Below are positions 44,642-58,000 of a DNA stretch of 64,000 nt, piece after piece. Made by a program: the position numbers and the translations under genes. The stretch covers positions 1-64,000 of the forward strand of contig JAXGGA010000481.1 of assembly GCA_038373865.1 (NCBI GenBank). The letters are read 5' to 3'. This DNA comes from Uloborus plumipes. Its lineage: Eukaryota > Arthropoda > Arachnida > Araneae > Uloboridae. The notes beneath the pieces were generated by a model. It saw only the letters and a program-made list of their open reading frames with translations, searched no databases and was not told where the DNA came from. Each line of letters begins with the position of its first letter. Position 1 is the stretch's first letter.

Positions 44642-45944
44642 TTCGTGGCGTAGACTGTAAAATTGAAAGTTATTATAAGGGGTGTTTTTAGGGGTATTTC
44701 TTTTTTTTTTTGGGGGGGGGGTGTCTAGCTCTTTTTTCTTTATATGGTACTTGGGGAAGGGGAGGGTACCACTACTCTTGGGGGGAATAGGCATTCTGTC
44801 GGTGATTCAAAGAATGAGCCACAGACGTTAAGCATAATTCTACCCCTCCTTTGGGGTATAACGTAAGCTTCAGACAATAAAAAAGAGAAACCCCATAATC
44901 ACAAAGAAATATTAGTCATTCATTAAGCTTTGAAGCAGATTCTAGCTTACTGGTTTTATTTGTTTACCTCTTTCAGCAACTATTAAGGGACTGCAGCGCT
45001 TCCTGTTGTTGTAGAGCCGCTATATAGTATTATGTTGTTGGATTGTGAATAATGATTGTGCGTTATCCGTAATAACTTCTTCACCGCATCTGAATATTAC
45101 TCATATTGCTGTTTACGTTTTTAAAGATGGCAACACTTGAACTTTAGTTCTCTTTAGAATATTTGGTTTTGGCAAGTTTGGTGTGTTGTAGTGAGATATT
45201 TTATTTCATACTAAGTAACAGATTTAATTTAGAATTTCTTGGGTGAGTTTACTTGATTTCTACTTGTGTACCACATGGGCCGATATCCGTTCAAACGATT
45301 GTAACTTGGTATTTAAGGCGTATTAATTTACTTCGCAGTAGGTACATCTTGTGTGTTATGTCAACCTTTAGATTCAATCTGCTGCTCTTATCATTTTGTT
45401 CGAATCTTACCTTGAATAAGGTAGGAAATAATATTTTTCAATGTAAATGTTAGGAATAAATTCTGTTATTGTTCGGTAGTTAGAGATTTGATGGCGATGA
45501 CCTTCTGCTCAAACTCTTTTAAATACCCAGTGATCGTGAAATTTCTCATAACGAAAATGTACATTGCAGTACTCAGTAAAATAAACTTCAAACCTTGTTT
45601 ATTTATTATTTCAATCAATATGTTTTTATGTTAAAAAAAAAACAAACTAGCTGTCGTGGCCGTCACGAAACTTTCTTCTATATCTATCTTATGAATTCCG
45701 GTTACAAAATAAAATACGTACTCGCCAGAATAATTGGAGACAGCAGCTCCAATTTCCCAATTATCGTAATAACCCGGCAAATGCAGAATCAATGAGCGAA
45801 ATTGGAAATCATTGCAAAAGCCTTGTTTAGATTAATTGCAAACATTTTATTTTTAGTAAAAAGAAATTGGCAATAGTTAAAAATTTCAAATCATTGAAAG
45901 TTTTCAGCTGTTTTGATAATTAAATAGCGTGAAAGCGATTTTTT

Positions 45945-47030
45945 AATGAATTAATTTTTCGCATTGTTGACTAAGCGCAAAAATCACCCCACCCTCCCCC
46001 TGGGGCGATTGGCGCCAAAATTTAATCGATGCTTGCTTCCAGAATGAGTTAGTGTTATTCCAAATTTCATTCAAATCGCAGCAATATTTCCCGAGATACA
46101 GTAGGTGCAATGACAAAATAAGCACTTTTGATTGCTCCACCCCCCTTTGAGATATTGACACACAAATTGAATCAGCTTTTGTACTCAATAGGGTCTACCT
46201 ATGAACCTATTTTCGTTTGATTCTGCCGGTTACTTTCTGAGATATAGCAGTCACCCCCACGCAGAACACGTGCGATTGCTCCACCCCCCTTCGAGATATT
46301 GACAAACAAATCAAATCAACACCTGTACTCAGTAGGGTCTACCTATGGACCAATTTTCGTTTGATTCCGCCGGTAACTTCCTGAGATATAGCAGTCACCC
46401 CCGCGCAGAACACGTGCGATTGCTCCACCCCCCTTCGAGATATTGACAAACAAATTGAATCAGCTCCTGTACTCAGTAGGGTCTACCTACAAACCAATTT
46501 TCGTTTGATTCCGCCGATTACTTCTTGAGATATAGCAATCACCCCCGCGCAGAACACGTGCGATTGCTCCACCCCCCTTCAAGATATTGACAAACAAATT
46601 GAATCAGCACCTGTACTCAGTAGGGTCTACCTATGGACCAATTTTCGTTTGATTCCGCCTTTTACTTCCTGAGATATAGCAATCACCCCCGCGCAGAGCA
46701 CGTGCGATTGCTCCACCCCCCTTGGAGGAATTCGCTAAACAAAGTCAGGTGCACCAGTTCACATGGTGGTACATATGTGCAAAAATTTTTGTTCGATTTC
46801 ATGCAGTAGTTTTTGCTCTAGCGCGGCCACAAAAACTGGTCACACACATACAGACTCACACACAGACAGACAGACACACAGACAGACACACAGACAGACA
46901 TTTTCCAAAAATGGTCGAAATGGACTCAGCGCACCTCAAAACGTGCAAATCCGTCAAAATTCGACATTCGAAAATTTTCACGAAACCAATACTTTCTTCT
47001 ATATATTAGATATAGAAGAAAGTAAAAACA
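45945..47030 (+). repeat. 144-bp tandem array and its flanks
   Basis: GATTGCTCCACCCCCC starts at 46130, 46274, 46418, 46562 and 46706, exactly 144 bases apart, with four full units between. Each unit holds GAGATATTGAC, GTACTCAGTAGGGTCTACCT, TTTTCGTTTGATTC and GAACACGTGC. The array is followed by a CAGACAGACA microsatellite (46856-46902) and a short palindrome TTCTTCTATATATTAGATAT-AGAAGAA (47005-47025). A similar TTCTTCTATATCTA lies at about 45672. It probably belongs to one mobile unit, class unknown. Confidence 0.75.
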
Positions 47031-48039
47031 ATTTTGATGATACCCAGGATTAAACTCCAGGTGTTTAAAAGATTGTTTTAAAAATTTTAATGTTCCTAAA
47101 TTGTGATAGCTTTATTTGGAATATTGGAAACATAATGGATGCCTTTCGAGAAAGGAATTCGAGAAAATCGAGGCTTGAGTGCGAAAATATGACGTTAATA
47201 TGAAAAGCAAACTAAGAGCAGTAAAATGATTGAAGAGCAAATGAACATTGGCTTAGAAATCACAAAAAAAACTAATGAAATCTATTCCAAGGCATTTAAA
47301 AGCTGTTGTACCTACTAAATCATAAAACAATGAAAAATTAAGGTTATTTTTAAATATGTAAATATTTCTTTAAAGTGTACAAAGACTTTTGCGAGATAAA
47401 AGATCTTGACACTTTTTGATTAATCATTTCTTAAAAATCAGGTTTTGTTACTAATAAATTTCTGCATGTACTTTTGTGTGGTCTTTTCGTCTATCTTCTT
47501 ACAATTTTTATGTTTTATATGCTTTTTGGATAGCTTTTTAAAGAGCAACATCCTCTGACACTAGAATTGTACTGTAGTCTTAAGAAATATTACTGCAGAA
47601 AAATGGAAGTCGGTCCTGGCGTTCGCTTCTGAAATTTTCATAAATTGTACCTCTATAAACTCCATTCTAGACTATCTTGGTGAAGTTAGTAGAGAGGATT
47701 GTTTGATCCCCTCTTCAGTTTGTAAAACATGGTTGCAGGCCATTTTAAATGATGTGAAAGGAAATGTTAGGATCCAGGAATTTTTCCGAGCAAATTTTTC
47801 GAAAATTTAAGTTCCAAAAACACAATTTTACAGGAATTTCAATTATAATCGTGGGTTTGGAGGCCTACTCCCGGAAATTTTTGACATCTATTTCCTGAAA
47901 AAAAAAAAAAAAAAAAAAAACGACCATCTTTAATGGTTCTGGCAAGAGGGTGGGGATGAGGTCTGTAACACGGATATTCACAGGATAATTGTATTTTTTT
48001 TTCTGTTTTTTTTTTTTTTTTTGATTTTTTTCTCCTTAT

Positions 48040-48134
48040 TTAAACATTTTTTCTACTAACATTTCGGAGGGGGATTGTCCCCAACCCCCCATTATATAAG
48101 GCGTATATAAGGGGGGCCCTTATCTACGCCACTG
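48040..48134. mobile_element. hAT terminus (CAGTGGCGTA type)
   Basis: It ends GGCCCTTATCTACGCCACTG at 48134, the same tip as the element at 48630-49174. The other end was not found. Confidence 0.45.
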
Positions 48135-48629
48135 CTCAGCTCAATCAAAATATTAGTATATTGAGAAATTAATATTGAGAATGTTTTATTTAGTAATTAT
48201 CAGCAGAGATTTTTAAATACAGAACCTTAATCTATAAGAAACTTTTTAACACTGCAATTAGTCTACTTCTTTGTGTTTTGCAATCTGATATAGCAGTTCT
48301 TTCCTTTTTTCTCCTCTAAAACATTATTTTTCAGGTATTTGCTTTAAAAGATGATTTGCAAAAATGACTGCAAATTTTACGCACTTTATTTTTTACGGAA
48401 CGTTTACAAACTGACACTCCTGGTTAGAATTTCAATTCATTTCTCTCGACCTACCCCTTGCTTTGTGTCTTGTTCTCAAATGATAATTCATCGATTTCAT
48501 CTCAGAGGAAATTAGGTGAGTCAGATTCCAGTAAGTACCTGTAAGATCCACCGTCTTCATTAATGTTTGCTGGGGGGTGTTAAAAATGTCATGGTCACAA
48601 AGTCCTCCATGTGAAACGATACCTCTAGG

Positions 48630-49174
48630 CAGTGGCATACTCAGGGGGTGAACTGATAGGGCTGCAGCCCCCTCCGAAATTTTCAAAACGAGCTTTAAAA
48701 AGTTATGCTAAATTTGTTTTTTTTTTTCTAAATTTCCCTTTTTTTTTGAAATCCCAAAATAAGAAAAACTTTCAGAACAGATAATTAAGTATAGGACAAT
48801 ATTTAAAATATATTTTTTTTTTGTTTTGACATGTCTATTTTACTGTATGTCATGTTTATAAATATTCGGAACAATAGTAAAATAAAGTGCAAAACTAACT
48901 TTATTAGGGTTAATTTGCCGAAATATTTCAAAAAAGTGTTTTAGCAACACCTCTTTCAATGAAGTAAAATTTGAACGCATCATTCTCTGTCCATCAAAAC
49001 GCTTCCTTCTCAATTTTAATGACAAAAAGTTTTTTTAATGATACAAATTTGTCAACTTAAATTGGCATTAAGTCAGAAATTCAAGACATTTAGTTTTCTT
49101 AGCTACATTTGTTCCCAACTACCAAAAAGTCTTGACACAGCTCCCCTGAAATGATCTGCCTGCGTACGCCACTG
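48630..49174. mobile_element. 545-bp hAT MITE (CAGTGGCGTAC) in the SINE
   Basis: The ends CAGTGGCATACTCAGG and CTGCGTACGCCACTG are inverted. The flanks CCTCTAGG (48622-48629) and CCTCTGGG (49175-49182) are a 7/8 TSD of SINE sequence. Non-coding. Confidence 0.85.
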
Positions 49175-49189
49175 CCTCTGGGGGTGCTG

Positions 49190-51333
49190 TATAGCTGAAA
49201 ATTAGCGGTCGCCACTCGCCACGTGGCGATTAAAGTTGCAAAAGTGGCGATTAAAAATGTGGCATCGATCGCCACCCTTGGTCGCCACTCTTGCTCAGTC
49301 ACTCTAAACATTCCCAATCGAACCACATTTCCCCCCTTCTGTTCCGCGCTACTTCCATATATTTCTTTCCCTACCTCTTCTCCCCATCGCTTGAGGAAGA
49401 AATTGAGCCACAACAGGAACCGCCATTCGTCATTTGCACTTTGAACTTTGAACCCTGCACGTGCCACCTGCTTTGGAATGGCTGCTCAGCGATCACGTGG
49501 GGGAAAGCGCAAAATTGAAGAGGAGTCACTTAAAATAACATCGTTTTTCGTTAAAATGTTATATATTTTTAAACAGTTTTAATAAGATCAATTAAATCTC
49601 AATACAAATTTTAAAACCTTTTTTTTTTTCAGAGCATATATAAATAATTGAACCTTATCATACTATTTTAATCAAGTACACCATGTTTTTAAATAAACAA
49701 TTTAACTCTGGTTTCTTGTTTTTAGCATTATTTATTACTCTATTTTTAAATGTTTCCAGTTGCTAACTAAAACTCATCATTATAAAAGACATTCTTTTAG
49801 TCAGAAAATCAGCAAATATATATAGAGAGAAGATACGTATAACTACCGTATATACTCGCGTATAAGTCTACCCCCCTACTTTTTTAAGGAAAATCGCGAA
49901 AAAATCGAAAACCCGCGTATAAGTCGAGACCGCACTTTCTGAAATGATCGGGAACCTTTTGCCGCGATTTTTAAATATAAATGTTTTGAAAAGAAGGAAA
50001 TTGAAATGCACTGGAACATTATTGTGTTAAAAACAGCACGATTGTCATTCCTTTTCACCAAAAGGGTTCATTTTTGCGATCTCGATTTTTGTAAAACGGG
50101 ACCGATCCGGGAACGTTTTACCGCGATTTTTAAATATATAAGCGTTTTAAAAAGAAGGAAAATGGAATGCAGTGAGCTTTCTTGTGTTGAAAATAACCCG
50201 ATTGTTATTCTTTTTTACAAAAAGAGTTCATTTTTGCGATCGCGATTTTTGTAAAGGGTTCGATTTTACGATCGCGGTTTTTGTAAGGGTTCGATTTTGC
50301 AGCGACGATTTTTGCTATTTGTTGCTTTTATTTTGCATTATTATTATCAATAAATTTTGCGATGTAGCCGTATTACATTCTGTTTCAAAAGAATAAACAC
50401 CATCAATCGGAAAATTCGCGAATTCGCAATTCCCGCACTTTTTACGACATCGGTCGTTTATTGTAAATATTTATTCTTTATTTCACAATCAAACCATGCA
50501 AAAATACAGTAGAATGTATGAGTATTTACTTCCTCAGCGTCTGTTTAAAATAGTTGGACTGAATCTGAAAAATCTCCTCGTTTTTGAGTAGTGTTTTTTT
50601 TTCCAAAAGTTGTTCGGGAAAATTTTTCGGAAATTCTGGCCCGCGTATAAGTTGACCCCCTAACTTTCAACTTCATTTTTTGGACTAAATTTTTCGACTT
50701 ATACGCGAGTATATAGGGTATGCATTTTTGTTCTATATAAAGTGCTAGTTAAGTATTATGAATAGAGTATGAAACTGGTTAATTACTTTTGACTTGATCT
50801 TATTTATGACTGAGCAAATGGGTAAATTTTGCGGTTCATTTAGAAATATATAACAGTTTGAGATGTTGTTTACAAAAAAAAAAAATCATAAGGGTCCCTG
50901 TGGTTTGCAAAATCAGTTACTAATGCTCTAAAACTGAACTTTTCCTTGTTTTAGGCTGTACTTAAAGTTTAAATTCTTTTCTGTCTCTTCTGTAAAATTT
51001 TGTGCTTTTGAGTTGTATCACCTTTCTTACGTGAGCGATATTCTGATACTTTTTTTCGTTATTCATAAAAATTTGAAACATAAGTGAAGCACCGTTTATA
51101 CGATTTTAAAGGGACTGTATAAAGGAAACATACAAATAAATATACAACCTGTTGGTTTACATCAATATGCATGAACGCTTCTGGAACCCATTTAAAAACA
51201 TGTAAAACTGTATTAACAGTGCTTCGTTAGTTGCAGTTTTAAAAAGTGGCGACTAACTTTAAAAAGTGGAGACTAATATAATTGAGTCCACTGGCCACTG
51301 GCTACTAACCAAATTTCCCAGTTTTCAGCTATA
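49190..51333. mobile_element. 2.1-kb hAT-like element, TATAGCTGAAAA ends, perfect TSD
   Basis: The ends TATAGCTGAAAA and TTTTCAGCTATA are inverted, flanked by exact GGGTGCTG (49182-49189 and 51334-51341). Near the left end are repeated GTGGCGATTAAA words and a palindrome CGCCACGTGGCG; near the right, AAAAAGTGGCGACTAA. A pogo-like MITE is nested at 49846-50718. It belongs to the same family as 56413-58039. Confidence 0.85.
49846..50718. mobile_element. 873-bp pogo-like MITE (TATACTCGCGTATAAGTC ends)
   Basis: TA|CCGTATATACTCGCGTATAA and TTATACGCGAGTATATAGGG|TA: inverted ends of about 23 bp with one or two mismatches and TA duplication. The inside has about two tandem copies (roughly 150 bp) around GGGTTCATTTTTGCGATC and AAAAGAAGGAAA. 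Confidence 0.82.
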
Positions 51334-51959
51334 GGGTGCTGGGCTAAGGGTTTGCTCGGCCTTTAGTCTGGTTCAAAAAAGAACAGAGCGCTGTTCGGGG
51401 CCCTATTCCGGTTAAACCACGAGTTGTGGTAGGTACGGGGTACCCTGGAGTGTGTGAAGTAGGTACTTATAAACGCTTTGGGAAGATATCCGTTATATTA
51501 AATAATATCTTAAAAATATCCGTTGTATTAACAGCATAAGTTTTTTTTTTGCGGGATTAAAAATTGTATGGTATTCCGCTTAAAACCGTTTGAGATTAGG
51601 ATTGCAGGATTGAAAACCCTATTAGGTGCAAGTAGGGTTTTCAGAATTTGCCTAAGTTCCCTTAAATATTATTTCCACAACTTAATATTATTTTTTCAGT
51701 AACTTTTCCTGTGCCACTTTTAACACTCCTCCGCCATGTTGCTCTGTGGCACTCATGCTGTGGGTTGGGAATCCCTGATCTAGTCTAATGCTACCCCCAC
51801 AGATTAAAAAAAAAATAGATATGGTCCCGCTAAATTCTGTGAGGAAAGAGGATAATTTAGCTCTTCGGTAGAATTTCTCAAAAGTGTGTACAATTTTTTG
51901 TGTAATTTAAGAAGCATGTTACAAGTGTTTAATCTTATTACTTTGTTTTTCCAGCAATT

Positions 51960-52061
51960 ATGCCATTGTTTGGAAAGTCTCAAAAGAGTCCTAGTGAGCT
52001 GGTCAAGGTATTAAGGGAAGCTATTGTTGCTTTAGAGAAGGGGGACAAGAAAGCTGAAAAG
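51960..52061 (+). CDS. CAB39: CAB39 coding exon 1
   Basis: Residues 1-34, ending GAAAAG|GTAACA in phase 0. The residues KGDKKAEK correspond to a slightly longer stretch in the human protein, so this copy lacks about two residues there. Confidence 0.94.
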
Positions 52062-55000
52062 GTAACAATTTTACAGTATCTGTCAGTAAATTATAACCTG
52101 TTATAACCTGCTGGAAAAATGCAATAGTAAGTTGCATGTTGAGACCAAAAATTTTGATTTGGTGTTTACATTTCAAAACTGAGGTGCCAAATCTAACGCC
52201 TAGAGTGTAGGGTTTCATCAACATATTTCATCTTCAATTCTGCTTTTTCTTGATTGAGACCAGTGACTGAAAAATAAATTTACAAGCAATTTGAAAATAC
52301 AATCTATTTTGTCTCTAAAAAGCATGTAGGTTCCATATATTTTTTCAGAATTTTTTTATTTATGCTGCTCTTCCATTTCAATTTAGTTTTTTAAGCATTG
52401 CGTATTTGATTCGTAAGAAATGGCACCAAGATTGTACAACTTGATGCCTAAAAATCTCTCCTAGTCATTATCATCATGCATAAAATTAATTCTTATTTCT
52501 AACACTGGTTGTAACGTTGTTACATTCCTGAATTCCTGTATAGGGGGTGGGTTAAATTTTCATCCATGAAAGTTTTTTAGAGTCCTTATAGATTATAATT
52601 ACTTATCGACTTTTGTAGAAGAAATCCAGCTGATAGTTCATCATGTGTATATACAGTAACCTCTTGTTATATCTCGCTTTTCGGGGGACAAAGAAAAGAG
52701 CGACTTATCCGAAAGCGCGATATAACCAAGGTCCTTAAAAATGGTTATCCAGCCAACATCAGGATTGGCAAAGTTTTCCCCACCCCCAGTAAATACCATG
52801 GTAAAGACCAGTGTTTACCGTCCTGGAAAATGCTGTTTTTCCCACATGGAAAAAACTGATTATTTAAAACATAAATTCAAAACAATCTTTAAAAATGTCA
52901 AAATTGAGTTCTAAGTAAATAGCTTGAAAGATTAAAAAAAAAGGAAGATCTACAAAATATAACAATGGAGTACATTTATTTGAATATTTACATACCGCAC
53001 AGAGTCCCAAACATTTATCAATCGTATTCGTATTCTTCATCTCCCCCTTCCACATTGGATTTTAGCATCATGTAACAAAATACTAATTTACAGGCTTTTT
53101 GTAAACCCAGTCTATTTCTAATCTTGTTTTGGATGAAAGAAAAATTAGAAAAAATACTATCCAGAGATGCCGATGATGCTGGACATCCCTGAAGATGTTC
53201 CATTAATTGGAGAAATTCTGTATCTATTCCAGTTTTACTTAAATTCCTCCACCAAAGTACAGATGAAATAGTGTTTGTAATCTCTTCATTGAAAAATGTC
53301 TTACGAAAAGGGGCTTCTTTTGACTTGAATTATATTGTGTATTGTAAGTACTTTGGATTTAAAGCTTGCAAATATTCACGAGCAGATTCCTCCTGATCTT
53401 GTGATAACTTTTCACCTTTATATTTCGAATTCATCGGGTGTGCCAAAATATGGACAAGGGTCATTACTTTATCAAAGCTTGATTTCATTTTGCTGAAATG
53501 TGGAATGAGTTCTTTACATTTTGTAAATATTACACCTTACACCAAACCAAAATTGTAAAACAAATATGTGTTTAAAAGGTCAACTTAAAAAGTAATAAAA
53601 TTTTTATTTAAATTTGAACACAAATTATTTATTGCTTCTCTTGATGACACTGATATTTTTAAGTTTAATAATTTTATTGCATTCCAAAAATTGTGGAAAT
53701 TAATCATTATAAAACAACTTTATGAGCAAATTTTATGCTTTTTGCAATCATTTTTATTTTGTTATGTCTTTTTTTCTGCAGAATAATTTTAAACCTAATG
53801 AAAATTTGTATAATAACTATATATTTATAATTTTAATTTTACACATCAGACAGAGAAATCCAGAATATTGCTTACATGTCGTCATTTCCTAGTATTTACC
53901 AGTTTTTCCGGGCGGGATGGGAAAAACAAGTTTTGGACGGGAAAAAGCCAACCCTGGCCAGCATACAAATATATTATACATGAGCATGCAGACACATTAA
54001 TTTATTCCTGTATTAGAACAATTTTTTTAGTTAAAATTAATAAGAAATTCACCAAAATTATTGGCATTCTGCATAAAAAGCCATGAGAGGACTCCTGGCT
54101 TTCTGGTTGTGTGGTGAGCTTTTTGCACTGATGAAGAAGCTCTTTTGTAGCCTTGAAACTTGAGACGGTTATATGCTGTACTTTATTGCTAATTTTTGCT
54201 TTATTCACGTTGATTTTTTCTTTAATTATACTTGTCACATGTATTAAAATTTAAACAAGATTAAAATTTTAAGTAATTTTCAATATCAGAAAGGTGCAAA
54301 CATCGAATAGCGAATTAAGATGAACTTTCTTAGCTGCCCTCTTATTTCTAATAGACTTTCTAATTCTTTTACTTTGCTGTAGAAAAAATGCACGTGCAGT
54401 TCATTCTTCATTTCTTTGATGCAATTCCCGATTTGTGCAACGAAACACAAATCTTTTCTGAACTAAAAGGCAGTCATATAAGGGGCTTATGTGAGCCAAT
54501 ATGATACCTACCTGCTGTCTTTCACTCATTGTAAAAATCTTCGAATCAATACAAAAGTAAGTGGGAAGTAGTTTCCAAACTAAATCTTGAACTGAAATAT
54601 CTGCTGGTATGCACATTTGGGTGACGGAAATTGCCACTGTTTTTTCAGGGAATTCAGAAGAGAGCTAATATTTAGAAAAGTGCCAATTTGAGTCCCAAGT
54701 GAATTTTCACTAGTATTTCAATAACTAGTTAAAAAAATAATTTTCCCCAGAAAGAAGATAAGTTTTGCTTTCATTTCATCCAATAACATCAGAAAAAAAT
54801 TTTTTTTTTCTTCAGAAAATATTGTTTTTATACATCAAAAATCAGATCGGTAACGTGTCCCAAGTAACAAAGCTTAGCATACAAACAGATCATGCGCACT
54901 TTCTAACTTCCCAAAAAAACGCACTGGTACAAAAGCCGATCCTATTTTTACCCCTTTGTTAATATTTTACTTCATTTTTGTTTTAATCGATTCCTGATTT

Positions 55001-58000
55001 TCTAGCCGATGCGAAATAAGCGTGTCCCAAGTTCCGCCGTCAGAGTGGTAACAATAACTTCAGATCTATGTTTAGGCTCCCAAAATCATTTCCTGCACCT
55101 ATACTACGTGATACTGAGTACCTGGTGGGATGTTTTATCGAATCGTAATTAAAAATTTGCCTTTCTGCATCTAAAATTGTAGGTAAGATTTTTTTTAAGT
55201 GATTTTATAAAACGTGTGTCATTTGAGTCATCAGATCGGTAACACGCTCTAAAATGCGCAGTTTTTATTATTTTAAAAATTATTTTATGTATAAGTATAG
55301 TCCTTTATTACAAGTGAAAAAACCACGTGTTTGATTTTGGTTTAGTGCGATCGACTCGGAAATTAAAAAAAAACTTTGTCAGTTTGTCAGATTGGTAACA
55401 GTCAGAGCGGTAACATTGAAAAACAGCGAATATGTTACAGAACTAACTCACACGTTTCAGAATTCTAAAAAGCAAAAATCATAGGTTTTAGCCATATATA
55501 TTGAATATTTTTGTTCTTAAAAAATGAAAAGCAATGAGTTTTAGTACAATTGCTTCATTTGTGGTTTGTATGAACTAACAATAGAAGTTAGTAAAATAAG
55601 AAAAATTGACACTGCAGAAATTAAGTTAATTAATTATTATTATTTCATTTATTTATTTATTTATTTAATTATTTATTTATTTTTTTTGCGTTGCTTCAAT
55701 TTCTCATAACTTCGCTAAATAACTAGATAATAACTAGCATGCTAAATTTGAATTTCTGATCAAGAAATTAAATTTCCTGCAACTAATTAAAGAAAAGCAA
55801 GCAGCAGAGTTGTGTGTTGAAAAAGTTGAAGTTGTGTGTTGTTTCAAAACAAAACAAATGTTTTATTAGCTTGGATTTAGTAATCTCATAATTTATTTTA
55901 TCTAAAAACCTTATCGCTCATTTTTATTTCCAAGAAATGCTTTTTTATAATGAAATTTGATTTTTTTAGCCTAATATATGTATTTTAATATAATTATCTT
56001 AATTCTATGTTAAAAATGCAAGGAAATGATATCATATTTAGAGATGATAACGAAGACTGAAAGCATAAACTCAAATATGTAGCTCATATTAACATCAGAT
56101 CTGTAACATTCATCAGATCTGTAACGGCTTAAAAGTGAGTAATCTAAGGAGGGGGTAAATAACTTCCTTGACCTCCCCTTTTATTTTCTTGCATTTAGAC
56201 CCAATTTAGACTTAAAATCCAATATTAGTTTTTTTCTGCAAAAAAAAATTTTTTTCAGAAAACTCCAACTTCAAATTGGCACTTTTCTAAATATTAGCTC
56301 AAGAATCTTTGATTAGTTCATTGACAAAATAAAGAAGAAAGAGAGCAGTTTTTCTGAGAAATGCCTATATTTTGATAAATGGTTTCAAACTTAAAGCAAG
56401 GTTTTTAAAATTTAAAGCTCAAAATTTGCAGTCGCCAGTCCCCAAATGCGACCAATTTTCACGTTTTGGCGACCATTATTTCCATTAAAGTCGCCAATCT
56501 GGCTACCATTCGCTAATTCATGACCTCTTTCCCAAATCACGATCTTGACATGTCCTAGTTGTTGAAGAACGATCGGAAAAGTTTTCCGATGCGTACTCTT
56601 ACTTTCACTGCACTATTTCCTCCGATCGCCAAGTGGATAGCATCGCTCACATTGCTCTTCACGACGTAGCATAACGTCATCGATGCACTAAGAATGTATT
56701 GGCCAATCAGGGTTTAGAATTTTTGACTTGCCCGATGATTCGCTTCAAATAAGCCAATATGTTCCCAGGAAGCTTTGGAATAACTGATTACAAAATCTGA
56801 TTGCATCTGCTTCCATATCACTCACGCATTCCTGTCTACTGTGTCATTCTGCAGTAAAGACATTAATAACTTAGATTATTATTTTCAACCTTTCTTAATT
56901 ATTTATTAATTTTTGCCAAGGACTTGTACGCTCATCGTTTAACACGCCCAATCGAAAATCTCTATCTAATTCCATCCAAGTTAATTTCGACAAACTCCAT
57001 TTTCCAAATTGATTGTTAATGCATACTAGGATTACCAATACCAAAGATATGCTTAATGAACACTTAAAAAAATTTAATTTTTTTATTTGTACTTTATTTT
57101 ACTATGACAGACATGTAAGTTTGGGAAATTAAAGATGCTTATATACTCACAACTTGACCAAGTTTTTTAAATTTCTGTAAATTTATTTTTAATTTAGTAA
57201 ATGTAAGAGTTGAAAAAATTAGTAAAAAAATAATTCTTAATTGTTAGTATTAAAATATTTTAAAGCACAAAAACAAATCTGGAAAGAGGTTATAGTTTTT
57301 TAATGATTTTTGCATAAAGTATCAAACTGTTTTGCAAAATTTTGAAATGCTCCTCAAATTCATCTCAGATGCTCCTTAAATTATTTCTCTAAGTTTGGCT
57401 CTTGTTCACAAAAATACAGCTATCAGCTAGAGGAGAAAGGAGAAAAGAAGATATTGTTATCAATTTCCAAAAGGGATTTTATCCCACATTAGCTAGAGTC
57501 TGAAGTTATGAAGGCAAAAAGATGTGTTTCCCTGCTAACATTTTTTTTACAACTAAAATTAATTCCTGTGGAGGAGGCAAAAGATACTTTGTAAACTCTA
57601 TTGCAGATCCAAAGAAATAGACATTTCTTATTATAATTTAAATAATACTATCAATATGTAGTGGAAGAACTCCTAAAATTCTCGATTCAGTAGAAGACGA
57701 GATTTTGCTCGAAAATCTTTCATGTGCACATAGTAATAACCGATGCATTATTATTTTTTTAATTTGTCCACTTTTATTTCAATGTTTTATTTGTTTACAA
57801 TTACTCGTGTTGTTTCTATGTACGTTTGTAAAGAGTAGTTCCTTTGTCCTGTTCCATTTATAGATTTTATTTAAAAGTATGTTTTATTTCATTCATTATT
57901 CAAATATTTAATTCCTTTTTTTTAACATAAATTTTGTGCTGTTTTTTTTTTTGGCTACCATTTTTTGAAATTTGGCTACCATTTTCTGGTTATTTAGTAG

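Larger units (their letters stand above)
48545..51462 (+). repeat. 5'-truncated SINE (family A) split by two hAT insertions
   Basis: The SINE text runs 48545-48629 (GATCCACCGTCTTCATTAAT), then 49175-49189 (CCTCTGGGGGTGCTG), then 51334-51462 (GCTAAGGGTTTGCTCGG, CGGTTAAACCACGAGTTGTG). It is cut by elements at 48630-49174 and 49190-51333. The tRNA head is missing. The flanks GTAAGTACCTGTAA and GTAGGTACTTATAA look like a decayed TSD. Confidence 0.8.
30680..51954. other. Intergenic region between INTS14 and CAB39
   Basis: 21 kb without a recognisable host exon. The CAB39 promoter and 5'UTR exon(s) should lie in its right part but have no signature I can read. Stretches with nothing identified: 30680-31112, 32990-33605, 36300-37750, 43655-45640 (apart from a 23-base G-run at 44619-44641 and an AC repeat at 44262), and 47040-48040. 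Confidence 0.7.

Noticed and set aside
46722..47053. Two overlapping ORFs with QTDRHTDRHTD repeats
   Set aside because: They translate the CAGACA microsatellite and flanks of the tandem array.
49099..49467. 122-aa minus-strand ORF
   Set aside because: It spans a hAT tip, the SINE piece and a second hAT, so it is a chance frame across element joints.
54662..56300. The short one-way motifs as a hidden CRISPR or riboswitch-like array
   Set aside because: Spacing is uneven, the genome is eukaryotic, and perfect inverted tips bound the motifs, so a transposon explanation is simpler.
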